Positions 28,891-38,863 of a stretch of DNA of 64,000 nt are shown piece after piece. Both the position numbers and the translations under genes were made by a program. This DNA comes from Xanthomonas sp. F10 (GTDB lineage: Bacteria > Pseudomonadota > Gammaproteobacteria > Xanthomonadales > Xanthomonadaceae), in contig NZ_JACHNP010000004.1 of the NCBI RefSeq assembly GCF_014206815.1, positions 62,001 to 126,000 of the forward strand. The letters are read 5' to 3'. Position 1 is the first letter of the stretch. Each line of letters starts with the position of its first letter. The notes below the pieces were generated by a model that searched no databases, had not been told where the DNA came from, and saw only the letters and a program-made list of their open reading frames with translations.

Positions 28891-30063
28891 ATGTCGCTTC
28901 GACGCTGTACCGGACACTACGTCCCCGGATCGCTGGCCGGCAGCCGTTATCAGGCGTTCGTTCCTGACCCGCTGCCGCCCGAGCCGCCGCTGCAGTTGGC
29001 GGCGCCGCCGTTGATCGCGCGCAAGGAACAGGCCGACCAGGCGTTGGGTCGCCTGGATGGCATCACCCTGATGCTGCCGGACCCGGAGCTGTTCCTCTAC
29101 CACTACGTGCGCAAGGAAGCGGTGCTGTCCTCGCAGATCGAGGGCACGCAGTCGTCGCTGTCCGACTTGCTGCTGTTCGAGCTGGACGAGGCGCCGGGTG
29201 TTCCCCTGGACGACGTGGAGGAGGTCTCCAATTACGTCGCCGCGTTGAACCACGGGTTGCGACGCTTGCGCCAGGACGACTTCCCACTGTCGCTGCGCCT
29301 GATCCGCGAGATGCACGCCCTGCTGCTGCAAGGTGGGCGTGGTGCCGGCAAACGTCCGGGCGAGTTCCGTTCGGGCCAGGTCTGGATCGGCGGTGCCTCG
29401 CCGGCGTTGGCGCATTTCGTGCCGCCGCCGCCGGAGGCGCTGGATGCGGCGCTGACTGCCTTCGAGCGTTTCCTGCACGCGCCGGACCGCGATGTCTCGC
29501 CGCTGGTCAAGGCGGCTCTGGCGCATGTGCAGTTCGAAACCATCCATCCCTTCAGCGACGGCAACGGCAGGTTGGGCCGGCTGCTGATCGCGTTGATCCT
29601 GTGCAACGAAGGTGTGCTGCGCGCACCCAGCCTGTATCTGAGCCTGTTCTTCAAGCGTCATCGCGCGCGCTATGACGAGCGCCTCAATGCGGTGCGCACC
29701 GAGGGCGACTGGGAAGGTTGGCTGGATTTTTTTCTCGAGGGCGTGGCGGACACGGCGCAACAGGCGGTCACCACCGCGCAGCGCCTGCTGGCGCTGCTGG
29801 CGGCCGACCGTGCCCGTATCGCCGGGTTGGGAACGCGCGCCGGCAACGTCGGCCTGGTGTTTGAGCAGTTCGCGCGTCGTGTGCTGCTCGGCGTGCCGCA
29901 GGTCCTGCCGCATTTGCCGCTCAGCGCACCGACGATCCGTGCCGCCATCCGCACCCTGCAGGATCTGGATATCGTCAACGAACTCACCGGACAGCAGCGG
30001 CACCGCGTGTTCGCCTATCAGGCCTATCTGGACATCCTCAGCGAGGGTGCGCAGCCACTATGA
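28891..30063 (+). CDS. Fic/Doc-family AMP transferase with C-terminal winged helix
   Basis: 390 residues. The N-terminal part has the inhibitory-helix motif SSQIEG (Ser80, Glu84), which places the protein in class II Fic enzymes, self-inhibited by an N-terminal helix. The Fic core is HPFSDGNGRLGR (His219), complete, so the protein should be able to transfer AMP from ATP to a target hydroxyl. The C-terminus (about 330-385: LPLSAPTIRAAIRTLQDLDIV) is a winged helix-turn-helix, as in Fic proteins thought to bind DNA. Its gene sits between oleA and oleB and has its own dyad promoter. Target unknown. Confidence 0.92.
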   Translation: MSLRRCTGHYVPGSLAGSRYQAFVPDPLPPEPPLQLAAPPLIARKEQADQALGRLDGITLMLPDPELFLYHYVRKEAVLSSQIEGTQSSLSDLLLFELDEAPGVPLDDVEEVSNYVAALNHGLRRLRQDDFPLSLRLIREMHALLLQGGRGAGKRPGEFRSGQVWIGGASPALAHFVPPPPEALDAALTAFERFLHAPDRDVSPLVKAALAHVQFETIHPFSDGNGRLGRLLIALILCNEGVLRAPSLYLSLFFKRHRARYDERLNAVRTEGDWEGWLDFFLEGVADTAQQAVTTAQRLLALLAADRARIAGLGTRAGNVGLVFEQFARRVLLGVPQVLPHLPLSAPTIRAAIRTLQDLDIVNELTGQQRHRVFAYQAYLDILSEGAQPL

Positions 30064-30151
30064 GCCCTCCGGTGCCGCACGCCGACGGCGATGCGCCACG
30101 CGCCGCGGCGCCGCCGTTCTCATCCCTCTCCACATCGCATCGGTCCCCCGC

Positions 30152-31057
30152 ATGAACTACCCCGGTTACCCCTTCATCCCGCAGCGCTTCCAGGTTCGCC
30201 CGGGGCTGCACATGTCCTATCTCGACGAGGGCCCGCGCGATGGCGAGGTGGTGGTGATGCTGCACGGCAATCCGTCGTGGAGCTATCTGTGGCGCACGCT
30301 GGTGAGCGGATTGTCGGATCGCTACCGCTGCATCGTGCCCGACCACATCGGCATGGGCCTGTCGGACAAGCCGGACGATGCGCCGGGCGCGCAGCCGGGT
30401 TACGAGTACACCCTGCAATCGCGCGTGGACGACCTCGACGCGCTGCTGCGGCATCTGCGCATCGACGGACCGGTGACGCTGGCGGTGCACGACTGGGGCG
30501 GCATGATCGGCTTCGGCTGGGCGCTGTCGCACCATGCGCAGGTGCGGCGCCTGGTCATCACCAATACCGCGGCGTTCCCGCTGCCGGCGGCCAAGCCGAT
30601 GCCGTGGCAGATCGCGATGGGCCGGCATTGGCGCATGGGCGAGTGGTTCATCCGCACCTTCAATGCGTTCTCCTCGGGCGCGTCGTGGCTGGGCGTGTCG
30701 CGGCGCATGCCCGCCGACGTGCGTCGCGCCTACGTGGCACCGTACGACAGCTGGGCCAATCGCATCTCCACCATCCGCTTCATGCAGGACATCCCGCTGT
30801 CGCCCGCGGACAAGGCCTGGTCGCTGCTGGCGCGGGCCGAGCAGGCGTTGCCGTCGTTCGCCGATCGACCGGCCTTCATCGGCTGGGGCCTGCGCGACAT
30901 CTGCTTCGACCATCATTTCCTGGAGGGCTTCCGCCGCGCGCTGCCGCAGGCCGAGGTGATGGCCTTCGAGGACGCCAACCACTACGTGCTGGAAGACAAG
31001 CACGAGGTGCTGGTGCCGGCGATCCGCCGCTTTCTGGACGCGCATCCGCTGGCGTGA
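30152..31057 (+). CDS. oleB: OleB, beta-lactone decarboxylase (alpha/beta hydrolase)
   Basis: Haloalkane-dehalogenase-like protein that decarboxylates the beta-lactone from OleC to a cis-olefin. 301 residues. The nucleophile Asp114 in VHDWGG matches X. campestris OleB; the oxyanion loop HGNPSW and the catalytic His in EDANHYV are present. It lies 88 bases after the fic gene. In many hosts oleB directly follows oleA or is fused to oleC; here a Fic gene intervenes. Confidence 0.93.
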   Translation: MNYPGYPFIPQRFQVRPGLHMSYLDEGPRDGEVVVMLHGNPSWSYLWRTLVSGLSDRYRCIVPDHIGMGLSDKPDDAPGAQPGYEYTLQSRVDDLDALLRHLRIDGPVTLAVHDWGGMIGFGWALSHHAQVRRLVITNTAAFPLPAAKPMPWQIAMGRHWRMGEWFIRTFNAFSSGASWLGVSRRMPADVRRAYVAPYDSWANRISTIRFMQDIPLSPADKAWSLLARAEQALPSFADRPAFIGWGLRDICFDHHFLEGFRRALPQAEVMAFEDANHYVLEDKHEVLVPAIRRFLDAHPLA

Positions 31058-31297
31058 GCGCGCTACGCGGCGGGTGCCGGCGTGCAGCCGTGCGCCGCAT
31101 TGGCGTGCAGCGATGCGGAGAGCATTGCCGCGACATGCGTCGCGATGACGGCGCCGCTGCGCCGTGCATCGTCTACACGGGCGCACGCAAACTGCTACCG
31201 ATTGCCGTGCTGCAACATGTGCGGCTGTGTACAGTCGCCGCCGACGTGCGCGTTGCGTCGAAGCGGACGATGCACGCAATCCGACCGGAGACCGAGA

Positions 31298-31786
31298 GTG
31301 AAAGCGATGGCAATGGCGATGCTGCTGATGGCGATGAGCGTGCCGGGCGTGCATGCGGAGGACCTGACGACGTCCGCGGACGGCAAGACGCTGGCGGTGG
31401 GATTCGGCCAGCCCACCTGGAAGCAGGTGCTGCACTACCGCAAGCTGTACGACAAGAAGCCGTTCCCCGATGCGGAGATCTATTACTACAGCAACGGCAT
31501 GTACAAGATCATCTCGCAGGGCGAGAACCACTACGGCGTGTACGTGCTGCAGGGCAGCTTCGACGAGCAGACCTATACGATCCGCTTCATCTCGTTGCCG
31601 TCCGAGGACTGGGGCAACAAGACCGCCTTCCACCAGTTGACCTTCATCCGCGGCGAGGACAAGAACGTCTTCATCCAGAATGCGATCGTCGACACCGGCG
31701 AGGCCATCGCCCAGCAGAACGGCACCTACACCCTGGAAAAGAACACGGTGACCAATCCGGTGCCGACTGCCTGGAAACATCGCTGA
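31298..31786 (+). CDS. Small secreted hypothetical protein inside the ole locus
   Basis: 162 residues with a Met-rich signal peptide (VKAMAMAMLLMAMSVPGVHA; GTG start at 31298, cleavage before EDL). The mature part is rich in Tyr, Asp and Lys (HYRKLYDKKPFPDAEIYYYS, ENHYGVYVLQGSFD) and looks like a small beta-sheet protein. Not recognised. The ATGs a few codons in are alternatives, but GTG is preceded by CGGAGACC and gives a positive N-terminus for export. Codon choice is slightly less GC-biased than that of oleB. Location is between oleB and oleC on the same strand. Confidence 0.7.
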   Translation: MKAMAMAMLLMAMSVPGVHAEDLTTSADGKTLAVGFGQPTWKQVLHYRKLYDKKPFPDAEIYYYSNGMYKIISQGENHYGVYVLQGSFDEQTYTIRFISLPSEDWGNKTAFHQLTFIRGEDKNVFIQNAIVDTGEAIAQQNGTYTLEKNTVTNPVPTAWKHR

Positions 31787-31855
31787 GCCGAGGCGGCGCG
31801 CGGGTGCCGCGTGCGTCGCGCCGCTCGCCGGATGCTGCCAGGGGCTCGTCGTCTC

Positions 31856-31940
31856 GTAGGAGCGGCTTCCGCCGCGACCTGGCTTTCCGGCAACGCCGCT
31901 CGCCGCTGGTCCCACAGACGGGAACAAGAGCCGCTCCTAC
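31856..31940. repeat. Diverged REP palindrome
   Basis: Ends in GTAGGAGCGGCTTCCGCCGC and GAGCCGCTCCTAC, but the right arm is shortened and the interior is longer than in the other copies. It fills the convergent gap between the small secreted protein and the cysteine-cluster protein. Confidence 0.8.
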
Positions 31941-31972
31941 GGCCTCCCCGCCCTCCTGGCGACCGCCGCCGC

Positions 31973-32347
31973 TCAGGCGTCCGGCAGATTGCGTTCGACC
32001 ACGCCGTCCCAGTCGGCCGGGGTCAGCAGCGGCAGGCCGTGCGCCAGCCGCGATTTGTCGCATTGCGCGCTGCGTTCGCCGAATTCCAGCGAGGCCGGCA
32101 CCGCCGCGCACACCGATGGCCGCCGCTCGTGGATGCTGCAGCGGCTGTAGCGGCCGATGTCCGCGTCCAGGGCGATGCAGCGCGGCTGCGCCTGCGAGGT
32201 GCCGCGCATCACCCGCTCATGGGTGCGCAACGGCTCGGTGAGCTCGAACGGGACCCTGCCGCCCAGCGCGGGATCGGCTTCGCTCCAGTGGAAACTGACG
32301 CGGAAGTAGGCGCAGCAGGCGCCGCAGGTGAGGCAGGGATGGGACAT
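31973..32347 (-). CDS. YkgJ-family cysteine-cluster protein
   Basis: 124 residues with the N-terminal motif CLTCGACCAYFRV (C-x2-C-x2-CC) and further Cys in RCSIHERRPSVCAAVP, the zinc or iron-sulfur cluster pattern of YkgJ/Fe-S-oxidoreductase-like proteins (UPF0153). The start MSHPCLTCGACC at 32347 is preferred; an ATG further upstream would add 25 low-complexity residues. It lies on the opposite strand inside the ole locus, divergent from oleC (146 bases). Function in the family is not established. Confidence 0.85.
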   Translation of the reverse strand: MSHPCLTCGACCAYFRVSFHWSEADPALGGRVPFELTEPLRTHERVMRGTSQAQPRCIALDADIGRYSRCSIHERRPSVCAAVPASLEFGERSAQCDKSRLAHGLPLLTPADWDGVVERNLPDA

Positions 32348-32493
32348 GGCAGCCGGGCCTTGCGCGGCGAACAGCGGTGGGGGGCGCGGCATTCTGACCG
32401 AACCGGCGCGCGCTGCAAGCACTGCGGCATTCAGCCGTGGCCGTCACGGGCGCGCTGTCGGCTGCGGCCCGGCGCATCGGCGATAATCGGCGC

Positions 32494-34155
32494 ATGACCA
32501 CGACCTGCAACATCGCGGCCACGCTGCCGCGGCTGGCGCGCGAGCGCCCGGACCAGATCGCCATGCGCTGCCCCGGCCGGCCCGGCCCCGGCGGCATGGC
32601 GGCCTACGACGTGACCCTGAGCTATGCGCAGCTGGATGCGCGCAGCGATGCCATCGCTGCCGGCCTGGGCGCTTACGGCATCGGCCGCGGCACCCGCACG
32701 GTGGTGATGGTGCGGCCGTCGCCCGAGTTCTTCCTGCTGATGTTCGCGCTGTTCAAGGCCGGCGCGGTGCCGGTGCTGGTGGACCCCGGCATCGACCGGC
32801 GCGCGCTCAAGCAATGCCTGGACGAGGCGCAGCCGGAGGCCTTCATCGGCATTCCGCTGGCGCAGCTGGCGCGATGCCTGCTCGGCTGGGCGCGCTCGGC
32901 GAAACGGATCGTCACCGTCGGCCGGCGCTGGGCCTGGGGCGGCACCACGCTGGCGCGGATCGAGCGCGCCGGCCAGGGCGCCGGCAGCCAACTGGCCGAT
33001 ACGGCCGCCGCCGACGTCGCCGCGATCCTGTTCACCAGCGGCTCCACCGGCGTGCCCAAGGGCGTGGTCTACCGGCACCGGCATTTCGTCGGCCAGATCG
33101 AGCTGATGCGCAATGCCTTCGACATGCAGCCGGGCGGCATCGACCTGCCGACCTTCCCGCCCTTCGCGCTGTTCGACCCGGCGCTGGGACTGACCTCGGT
33201 GATCCCGGACATGGACCCGACGCGTCCGGCCAAGGTCGATCCGCGCAAGCTGCACGATGCGATGCAGCGCTTCGGCGTGACCCAACTGTTCGGGTCGCCC
33301 GCGTTGATGCGGGTGCTGGCCGACTACGGCAAGCCGTTGACCAACGTGCGCTGCGCCACCTCGGCCGGCGCGCCGGTGCCGCCGGACGTGGTGGCGCGGA
33401 TCCGCAGCCTGCTGCCGGAGGATGGACGGTTCTGGACGCCCTACGGCGCCACCGAGTGCCTGCCGGTGGCGGTGATCGAGGGTCGCGAGCTGCAGGACAC
33501 GCGCGCGGCCACTGAGAACGGCGCCGGCACCTGCATCGGCACCGTGGTGCCGCCCAACGAGGTGCGCATCATCGCCATCGACGATGCCGCCATTCCCGAG
33601 TGGAGCGGCGTGCGCGAAGTTCCGGTGGGCACGGTCGGCGAGATCACCGTGGCCGGCCCGACTGCCACCGACACCTATTTCAACCGCGACGCGGCCACGC
33701 GCCTGGCCAAGATCCGTGAGCGCCTGGACGACGGCAGCGAGCGCATCGTGCACCGCATGGGCGACGTCGGCTATTTCGACGCGAAGGGCCGTCTGTGGTT
33801 CTGCGGGCGCAAGACCCAGCGCGTGGAAACCGCGCAGGGGCCGCTGTATACCGAACAGGTGGAGCCGATCTTCAACGCGCTGCCGGGCATCGGCCGCACC
33901 GCCCTGGTCGGCATCGGCGAGCCGGGCCGGCAGCGTCCGGTGCTGTGCTACGAGCTCGAAGTGAACGCCATGCTGTCGAGCGGCCCGGAACTGCAGGCGC
34001 TGCAGCAGCAACTGCGCGACACCGCCGCCGCGCATGCGCACACGGCCGGCATCGTCGACTTCCTGAGCCACCCGGGGTTCCCGGTGGACATCCGCCACAA
34101 CGCCAAGATCGGCCGCGAAAAGCTGGCGCTGTGGGCGGCGGAACAGCGTAAATGA
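32494..34155 (+). CDS. oleC: OleC, beta-lactone synthetase (AMP-dependent)
   Basis: ANL-family enzyme that converts the 2-alkyl-3-hydroxyacid from OleD into a beta-lactone. 553 residues. The AMP-forming motif is FTSGSTGVPKGVVYRH; then TPYGATECLPVA, the motif with GDVGYFDAKGRLWFCGR and a C-terminal lid with IRHNAKIGREKL (catalytic Lys). It shows the OleC trait of RHRHF after the P loop. oleD follows after 100 bases. Start ATG at 32494. High confidence from the sequence and the locus. Confidence 0.94.
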   Translation: MTTTCNIAATLPRLARERPDQIAMRCPGRPGPGGMAAYDVTLSYAQLDARSDAIAAGLGAYGIGRGTRTVVMVRPSPEFFLLMFALFKAGAVPVLVDPGIDRRALKQCLDEAQPEAFIGIPLAQLARCLLGWARSAKRIVTVGRRWAWGGTTLARIERAGQGAGSQLADTAAADVAAILFTSGSTGVPKGVVYRHRHFVGQIELMRNAFDMQPGGIDLPTFPPFALFDPALGLTSVIPDMDPTRPAKVDPRKLHDAMQRFGVTQLFGSPALMRVLADYGKPLTNVRCATSAGAPVPPDVVARIRSLLPEDGRFWTPYGATECLPVAVIEGRELQDTRAATENGAGTCIGTVVPPNEVRIIAIDDAAIPEWSGVREVPVGTVGEITVAGPTATDTYFNRDAATRLAKIRERLDDGSERIVHRMGDVGYFDAKGRLWFCGRKTQRVETAQGPLYTEQVEPIFNALPGIGRTALVGIGEPGRQRPVLCYELEVNAMLSSGPELQALQQQLRDTAAAHAHTAGIVDFLSHPGFPVDIRHNAKIGREKLALWAAEQRK

Positions 34156-34255
34156 GTGCACGCGGCAGCTGGTCTGGCGTGCCTGTGCTGCTGGGCGACG
34201 TTGGCGTGCAGCAAGGCCGGCCCCAGAATGGCCGCCCTGACAATGGAGTGTGGCG

Positions 34256-35266
34256 ATGAAGATCGTGGTGACCGGTGGCGGTGGATTCCTGGGCCAGGCG
34301 CTGTGCCGCGGGCTGGTCGCGCGCGGGCACCAGGTGGTCAGCTTCAACCGCGGCCACTACCCGGAACTGCAGGCATTGGGCGTGGCCCAGGTGCGTGGCG
34401 ACCTGGCCGACGCGCAGGCGCTGCAGCATGCGCTGGCCGGCGCCGATGCGGTGTTCCACAACGCCGCCAAGGCCGGCGCCTGGGGCAGCTACGACAGCTA
34501 CTACCAGCCCAACGTGGTCGGCACCGAGAACGTGCTGGCCGCCTGCCGCGCGCGTGGCGTGGGGCGCCTGGTCTACACCTCCACGCCGAGCGTGACCCAC
34601 CGCGCCACCCATCCGGTCGAAGGCCTGGGCGCGGACCAGGTGCCCTACGGCGAGGAGTTCCAGGCGCCGTACGCGGCGACCAAGGCGATCGCCGAGCGCA
34701 TGGTGCTGGCCGCCAACGACGCGCAACTGGCCGTGGTGGCGCTGCGTCCGCGGCTGATCTGGGGGCCGGGCGACAACCAGATCCTGCCCAAGCTGGTCGC
34801 ACGCGCGCGGGCGGGGCGCGTGCGCCTGGTCGGCGGCGGCGACAACAAGGTCGATTCCACCTACATCGACAACGCCGCGCAGGCGCATTTCGACGCCTTC
34901 GAGCACCTGGCGGTGGGGGCGCCCTGCGCCGGCAAGGCCTACTTCATTTCCAACGGCGAGCCATTGCCGATGCGCGAACTGCTCAACAAGCTGCTCGCCG
35001 CGGTCGGTGCACCGACCGTGACCAAGACGCTGTCGTTCAAGGCCGCCTACCGCATCGGCGCCACGTGCGAGACCCTGTGGCCGCTGCTGCGCCTGCGCGG
35101 CGAGCCGCCGCTGACGCGCTTTCTGGCCGAGCAGTTGTGCACCCCGCACTGGTACAGCATGGAACCGGCGCGACGCGACTTCGGCTACGTGCCGCAGGTG
35201 ACGATCGAGCAGGGCCTGCAGCGGTTGGCGTCCTCATGGCGCCACGACACGTCCGTCACCCGCTGA
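34256..35266 (+). CDS. oleD: OleD, 2-alkyl-3-ketoacid reductase
   Basis: NADPH-dependent extended short-chain dehydrogenase that reduces the OleA product. 336 residues. N-terminal Rossmann motif [13 protein letters not shown]; catalytic Ser/Thr in YTSTPSVTH and the Y-x3-K pair in YAATKAIAE; substrate side [10 protein letters not shown]. The ATG at 34256 is supported by GGAG seven bases upstream; a GTG at 34250 is the alternative. It completes the oleABCD set. Confidence 0.94.
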   Translation: MKIVVTGGGGFLGQALCRGLVARGHQVVSFNRGHYPELQALGVAQVRGDLADAQALQHALAGADAVFHNAAKAGAWGSYDSYYQPNVVGTENVLAACRARGVGRLVYTSTPSVTHRATHPVEGLGADQVPYGEEFQAPYAATKAIAERMVLAANDAQLAVVALRPRLIWGPGDNQILPKLVARARAGRVRLVGGGDNKVDSTYIDNAAQAHFDAFEHLAVGAPCAGKAYFISNGEPLPMRELLNKLLAAVGAPTVTKTLSFKAAYRIGATCETLWPLLRLRGEPPLTRFLAEQLCTPHWYSMEPARRDFGYVPQVTIEQGLQRLASSWRHDTSVTR

Positions 35267-35328
35267 CGACCGCTATTTGCCGAAGATGATGCCGCGCCGA
35301 TTCGGCACGACAACTTCTGGATATTGCC

Positions 35329-35487
35329 ATGCTGCATTACGCCATCATCTTCTTCGTGATCGCCATCATCGCCGCCGTGCTCGGCTTCAGCGGCATCGCC
35401 GGTGCGGCGACCAACATCGCCTGGATCCTGTTCGTGGTGTTCCTGATCCTGGCGGTGATCTCGATGTTCCGCCGCGGCAAGGTGTAG
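35329..35487 (+). CDS. Small DUF1328 membrane protein
   Basis: 52 residues: [20 protein letters not shown], then [20 protein letters not shown] and a basic tail (FRRGKV). Two membrane helices with the conserved GFSGIAG turn are the YtjA/DUF1328 pattern; these small proteins are common and often stress-induced. It lies 62 bases after oleD and is followed by a hairpin terminator. The ribosome site is weak. Confidence 0.85.
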   Translation: MLHYAIIFFVIAIIAAVLGFSGIAGAATNIAWILFVVFLILAVISMFRRGKV

Positions 35488-35515
35488 TCCTTCCGCGACG
35501 ATCGAACGTCGATTT

Positions 35516-35546
35516 CTTGCCCGCGGTGCCCTGCGCCGCGGGCAAG
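35516..35546 (+). terminator. Hairpin after the DUF1328 gene
   Basis: Perfect 11-base stem CTTGCCCGCGG/CCGCGGGCAAG with a 9-base loop, followed by TCGTTTCT. The probable transcript end for oleD and the small membrane protein. Confidence 0.65.
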
Positions 35547-35757
35547 TCGTTTCTGGAGGGCGTGCTGCGGCGTGCCGGCCCCACCGACGTGGCCGCCGAT
35601 AGAGCGCATCGGCGCGCCAGCTAAACGCAGTTGCTGGCCTTCCTGAGCAGGCACCTGGGCGGTGCGCAGGCGCAGTAGCGGCGAGCGGTGGCACGGGTGC
35701 AGCATCTGTCTCGCCCTGCGCACGGCCTTGCGACGTGTCTGCCGCTAGAATGCGGGC
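35547..35757. other. Spacer before ubiJ with possible gene remnant
   Basis: About 210 bases. Translation of 35550-35679 gives short, plausible C-terminus-like pieces (FLEGVLRRAGP; LLAFLSRHLGGAQAQ and a stop) broken by an in-frame stop, which suggests the tail of a decayed gene. No family can be named. Confidence 0.25.
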
Positions 35758-36399
35758 ATGTCTGGATCCCCCTTCGATGCTCTCAAGCCCCTGGCCGGCC
35801 GCGCGCTGGAAGCGGCGCTCAATCGCGCGCTGGCGCTGGACCCGGAAACCGGCGATGCCCTGCGCGACCTCGATGGCCAGCGCGTGGCGCTGACCCTGGA
35901 GGCGCCCGCGCTGGCCCTGCAGATCCGCGTCGACGGCACGCAGCTGCGGGTCGGACCGGTGGATCCGGCGCAGGAGCCGGAACTGGCGGTGCGCAGCACG
36001 CTCGGCGGCCTGCTCGCGCAATTGCCGTTCCTGGCGCAGGCGCGGCGCACCGGCGGCCCCGGTGGGCGGGTGCGGGTCTCCGGCGACGCCGAACTGGCGC
36101 GGCGCCTGCAGCACCTGGCCACGCGCTTCGATCCGGACTGGCAGCGGCCGTTCGTGCAGGTGTTCGGCGAGGTGCTCGGCGTGCAGGTGGCCAACACCGC
36201 GCGTTCGGCCCTGCAGCAGGCCCGGCGCAGTGCGCAGGATCTGGCGCAGAGCGCGGCCGAGTACGTCACCGAGGAGTCGCGCGACGTGGTCGCGCGCGCC
36301 GAGCTGGAGGCCTTCTACGACGACGTCGACGTGCTGCGCGACGATATCGAACGCTTGGCTGCGCGGGTGGCGCGGCTGCAGCCGGAGCGCGGCGCATGA
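35758..36399 (+). CDS. ubiJ: UbiJ, ubiquinone biosynthesis accessory factor
   Basis: 213 residues with an SCP2-type lipid-binding domain (about 10-110: [26 protein letters not shown], then [24 protein letters not shown]) and a helical C-terminus ([17 protein letters not shown]). UbiJ helps the aerobic ubiquinone-synthesis complex together with UbiB. It overlaps the ubiB start by four bases (ATGA), so the two are translationally coupled. Start ATG at 35758. Confidence 0.9.
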   Translation: MSGSPFDALKPLAGRALEAALNRALALDPETGDALRDLDGQRVALTLEAPALALQIRVDGTQLRVGPVDPAQEPELAVRSTLGGLLAQLPFLAQARRTGGPGGRVRVSGDAELARRLQHLATRFDPDWQRPFVQVFGEVLGVQVANTARSALQQARRSAQDLAQSAAEYVTEESRDVVARAELEAFYDDVDVLRDDIERLAARVARLQPERGA

Positions 36400-38054
36400 A
36401 GGCGATGTTCCGTGCCAGCCGGATCGGCCGGGTGATCCTGCGTTATCGCCTGGACGACCTGCTCGACGGCACCCCGGCCGAACGCTGGTTGCGCCTGGCC
36501 AAGCCGTTCGTGCCGCGCGCCAGCCCCGACATCGCCGCGCAGTCGCGCGGGGCGCGCCTGCGCCTGGCGCTGCAGGACCTGGGGCCGATCTTCGTCAAGT
36601 TCGGGCAGATCCTGTCCACCCGCCGCGACCTGATGCCGCCGGACGTGGCCGAGGAGCTGACCCTGCTGCAGGACCGGGTGCGCCCGTTCGACGGCGAGGC
36701 CGCGCGGCGCATCGTCGAGCAGGCGCTGGGGCAGCCGATCGGCGTCGCCTTCGCCAGTTTCGACACCACGCCGCTGGCCTCGGCTTCGATCGCGCAGGTG
36801 CATGCGGCCACGCTGCACGACGGCCGCGAAGTGGTGGTCAAGGTGCTGCGCCCGGACATCGAACGGCAGATCGACGCCGACATCGCCTTGCTGAAATCGG
36901 CCGCCGCGCTGGTCGAGCGCACCCATCCGCGCGCCGACAAGATCCGCCCGCGCGAGGTGGTGGCCGAGATCGAGACCACCCTGGCCGCGGAGCTGGACCT
37001 GCAGCGCGAGGGCGCCAACGCCAGCGTGCTGCGCCGCTTCTGGCTGCATTCGGACGATCTGTACGTGCCGGAGGTGATCTGGACCCACACCGCCGAGCGT
37101 GCACTGACCCTGGAGCGGGTGCGCGGCATTCCCTCCGACGACATCGCTTCGCTGGACGCTGCCGGCATCGACCGCCGCGCGCTGGCGGCCAAGGGCGTGC
37201 GGGTGTTCTACACCCAGGTGTTCCGCGACAACTTCTTCCATGCCGATGCGCACGCCGGCAACATCTGGGTCGACAGCGACCCGGCGCGCCGCGACAACCC
37301 GCGCTTCATCGCGCTGGACTTCGGCATCATGGGCCAACTCTCGCAGGAAGATCAGTACTACCTGGCCGAGAACTTCATGGCCATCTTCAACAAGGACTAC
37401 CGGCGCATGGCCGAGCTGCACGTGGAGGCCGGCTGGATGCCGGCGAGCGTGCGCATCGACGAACTGGAGGCCGCGGCGCGCTCGGTGTGCGAGCCGTACT
37501 TCACCCGGCCGCTGTCGCAGATCTCGCTGGCCGAGGTGCTGATCAAGCTGTTCCGCGTGGCCCAGCGCTACCAGCTGACCCTGCAGCCGCAGCTGATCCT
37601 GCTGCAGAAGACCCTGCTCAACATCGAAGGCGTCGGCCGCCAGCTCGACCCGGAGCTGGACATCTGGGCGGTGGCGCGGCCGGTGCTCGAACGCATCCTG
37701 ATCGAGCGCTACAGCCCGCAGCGGGCGCTGCACGAACTGCGCAAGCGCCTGCCGGAGATCATGACCCACGCGCCGGACATGCCACGGCTGATCCACGGCT
37801 GGCTGCGCCAGCAGGTCGAGGGCCGGCATGAGCTGTCGATGCGCTCGCGCGACCTGTTCGAACTCAACCTGCTGGTGCGGCGCATGCAGCGGCGGGTGGT
37901 CGCGGCGATCGCCGGCGTCGGCCTGCTCACGGTGGCCACGCTGCTGTACGCGCTCGACGCCGGCGGCCCGCAACTGGGCGGGGTGTCGCTGTGGGCGTGG
38001 ATCAGCGGCGGTGCCGGCGTGGCGGCCTTGCTGTCGGCATGGTGGCGGCGTTGA
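36396..38054 (+). CDS. ubiB: UbiB, atypical kinase/ATPase of ubiquinone synthesis
   Basis: 552 residues of the ABC1/ADCK/UbiB family. Signatures: [20 protein letters not shown] (KxGQ loop), [13 protein letters not shown] (Ala-rich nucleotide loop), [10 protein letters not shown], the catalytic [11 protein letters not shown] and ALDFGIMG. Two C-terminal membrane helices (about 500-550) end the protein. Coupled to ubiJ by a four-base overlap. The following methyltransferase gene overlaps its end by 16 bases, so the three form an operon. Confidence 0.95.
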   Translation: MKAMFRASRIGRVILRYRLDDLLDGTPAERWLRLAKPFVPRASPDIAAQSRGARLRLALQDLGPIFVKFGQILSTRRDLMPPDVAEELTLLQDRVRPFDGEAARRIVEQALGQPIGVAFASFDTTPLASASIAQVHAATLHDGREVVVKVLRPDIERQIDADIALLKSAAALVERTHPRADKIRPREVVAEIETTLAAELDLQREGANASVLRRFWLHSDDLYVPEVIWTHTAERALTLERVRGIPSDDIASLDAAGIDRRALAAKGVRVFYTQVFRDNFFHADAHAGNIWVDSDPARRDNPRFIALDFGIMGQLSQEDQYYLAENFMAIFNKDYRRMAELHVEAGWMPASVRIDELEAAARSVCEPYFTRPLSQISLAEVLIKLFRVAQRYQLTLQPQLILLQKTLLNIEGVGRQLDPELDIWAVARPVLERILIERYSPQRALHELRKRLPEIMTHAPDMPRLIHGWLRQQVEGRHELSMRSRDLFELNLLVRRMQRRVVAAIAGVGLLTVATLLYALDAGGPQLGGVSLWAWISGGAGVAALLSAWWRR

Positions 38055-38656
38055 CCGCGGCCACGCTCGACCGCACGCAACTGCAGGCGGTGCGGACCGA
38101 ACTCGGCGCCGAGGGGCCGCGCCACGACGCCGGCGAGTCCGAGCGCGCGCAGCGCCTGCTCAACATCACTCCGGAAACCGGCGAACTGCTGGCGGTGCTG
38201 GTGCGCGCCACGGGGGCGCGGCGGGTGCTGGAGATCGGCACCTCCAACGGCTATTCCACCCTGTGGCTGGCCGAGGCTGCGGCGGCGCTTGGCGGCGGGG
38301 TGGTCACGCTCGAGTACGCCGCGCACAAGATCGCGCTGGCGCAGCGCAGTTTCGCCCGTGCCGGCGTGGAGGGCTGCGTCGAACTGGTCCACGCCGATGC
38401 CGGCGCATGGCTGGCCGACGCGGCGTCGGCCGCGTTCGACCTGGTGTTCCTGGACGCCGAGCGCACGCTGTACTGCGACTGGTGGCCGCAACTGCGCCGG
38501 GTGCTGCGGCCAGGCGGGTTGCTGGTGGTGGACAACGCGCTGTCGCACGCGGCGGAGATGGCGCCGTTCGCGGCGCTGCTGCAGGCCGATGCGGCCTTCA
38601 CCTGCACCACGCTGCCGGTCGGCAACGGCGAACTGCTGGCGGTCAAAGACGCGTAG
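38039..38656 (+). CDS. SAM-dependent O-methyltransferase
   Basis: 205 residues with a class I methyltransferase fold of the MdmC/COMT type: [20 protein letters not shown] (motif I), [29 protein letters not shown] and [12 protein letters not shown]. Substrate unknown; the position behind ubiJ-ubiB could link it to quinones, but the family is broad. The start ATG at 38039 lies inside ubiB; a GTG at 38042 is an alternative. Confidence 0.85.
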   Translation: MVAALTAATLDRTQLQAVRTELGAEGPRHDAGESERAQRLLNITPETGELLAVLVRATGARRVLEIGTSNGYSTLWLAEAAAALGGGVVTLEYAAHKIALAQRSFARAGVEGCVELVHADAGAWLADAASAAFDLVFLDAERTLYCDWWPQLRRVLRPGGLLVVDNALSHAAEMAPFAALLQADAAFTCTTLPVGNGELLAVKDA

Positions 38657-38863
38657 GTATCGGCGCCGTGAGGCGCGGTTTCCGGTGCGCAGGGGCGACC
38701 GCCGCCGCGGCGCAGCGGCACGCCGCGCAGGCGCGGGATCGCGATCTAGCATCCGCCGCCATGCGGGCGTGTCCGCGTCGTCGCGCGCCGACGCGTCGCG
38801 CGCCTGGACTCCAGGCACGCCACGCGCATTGTGGCGCGCCGGTGCGGCACGGATAATCCGCAG

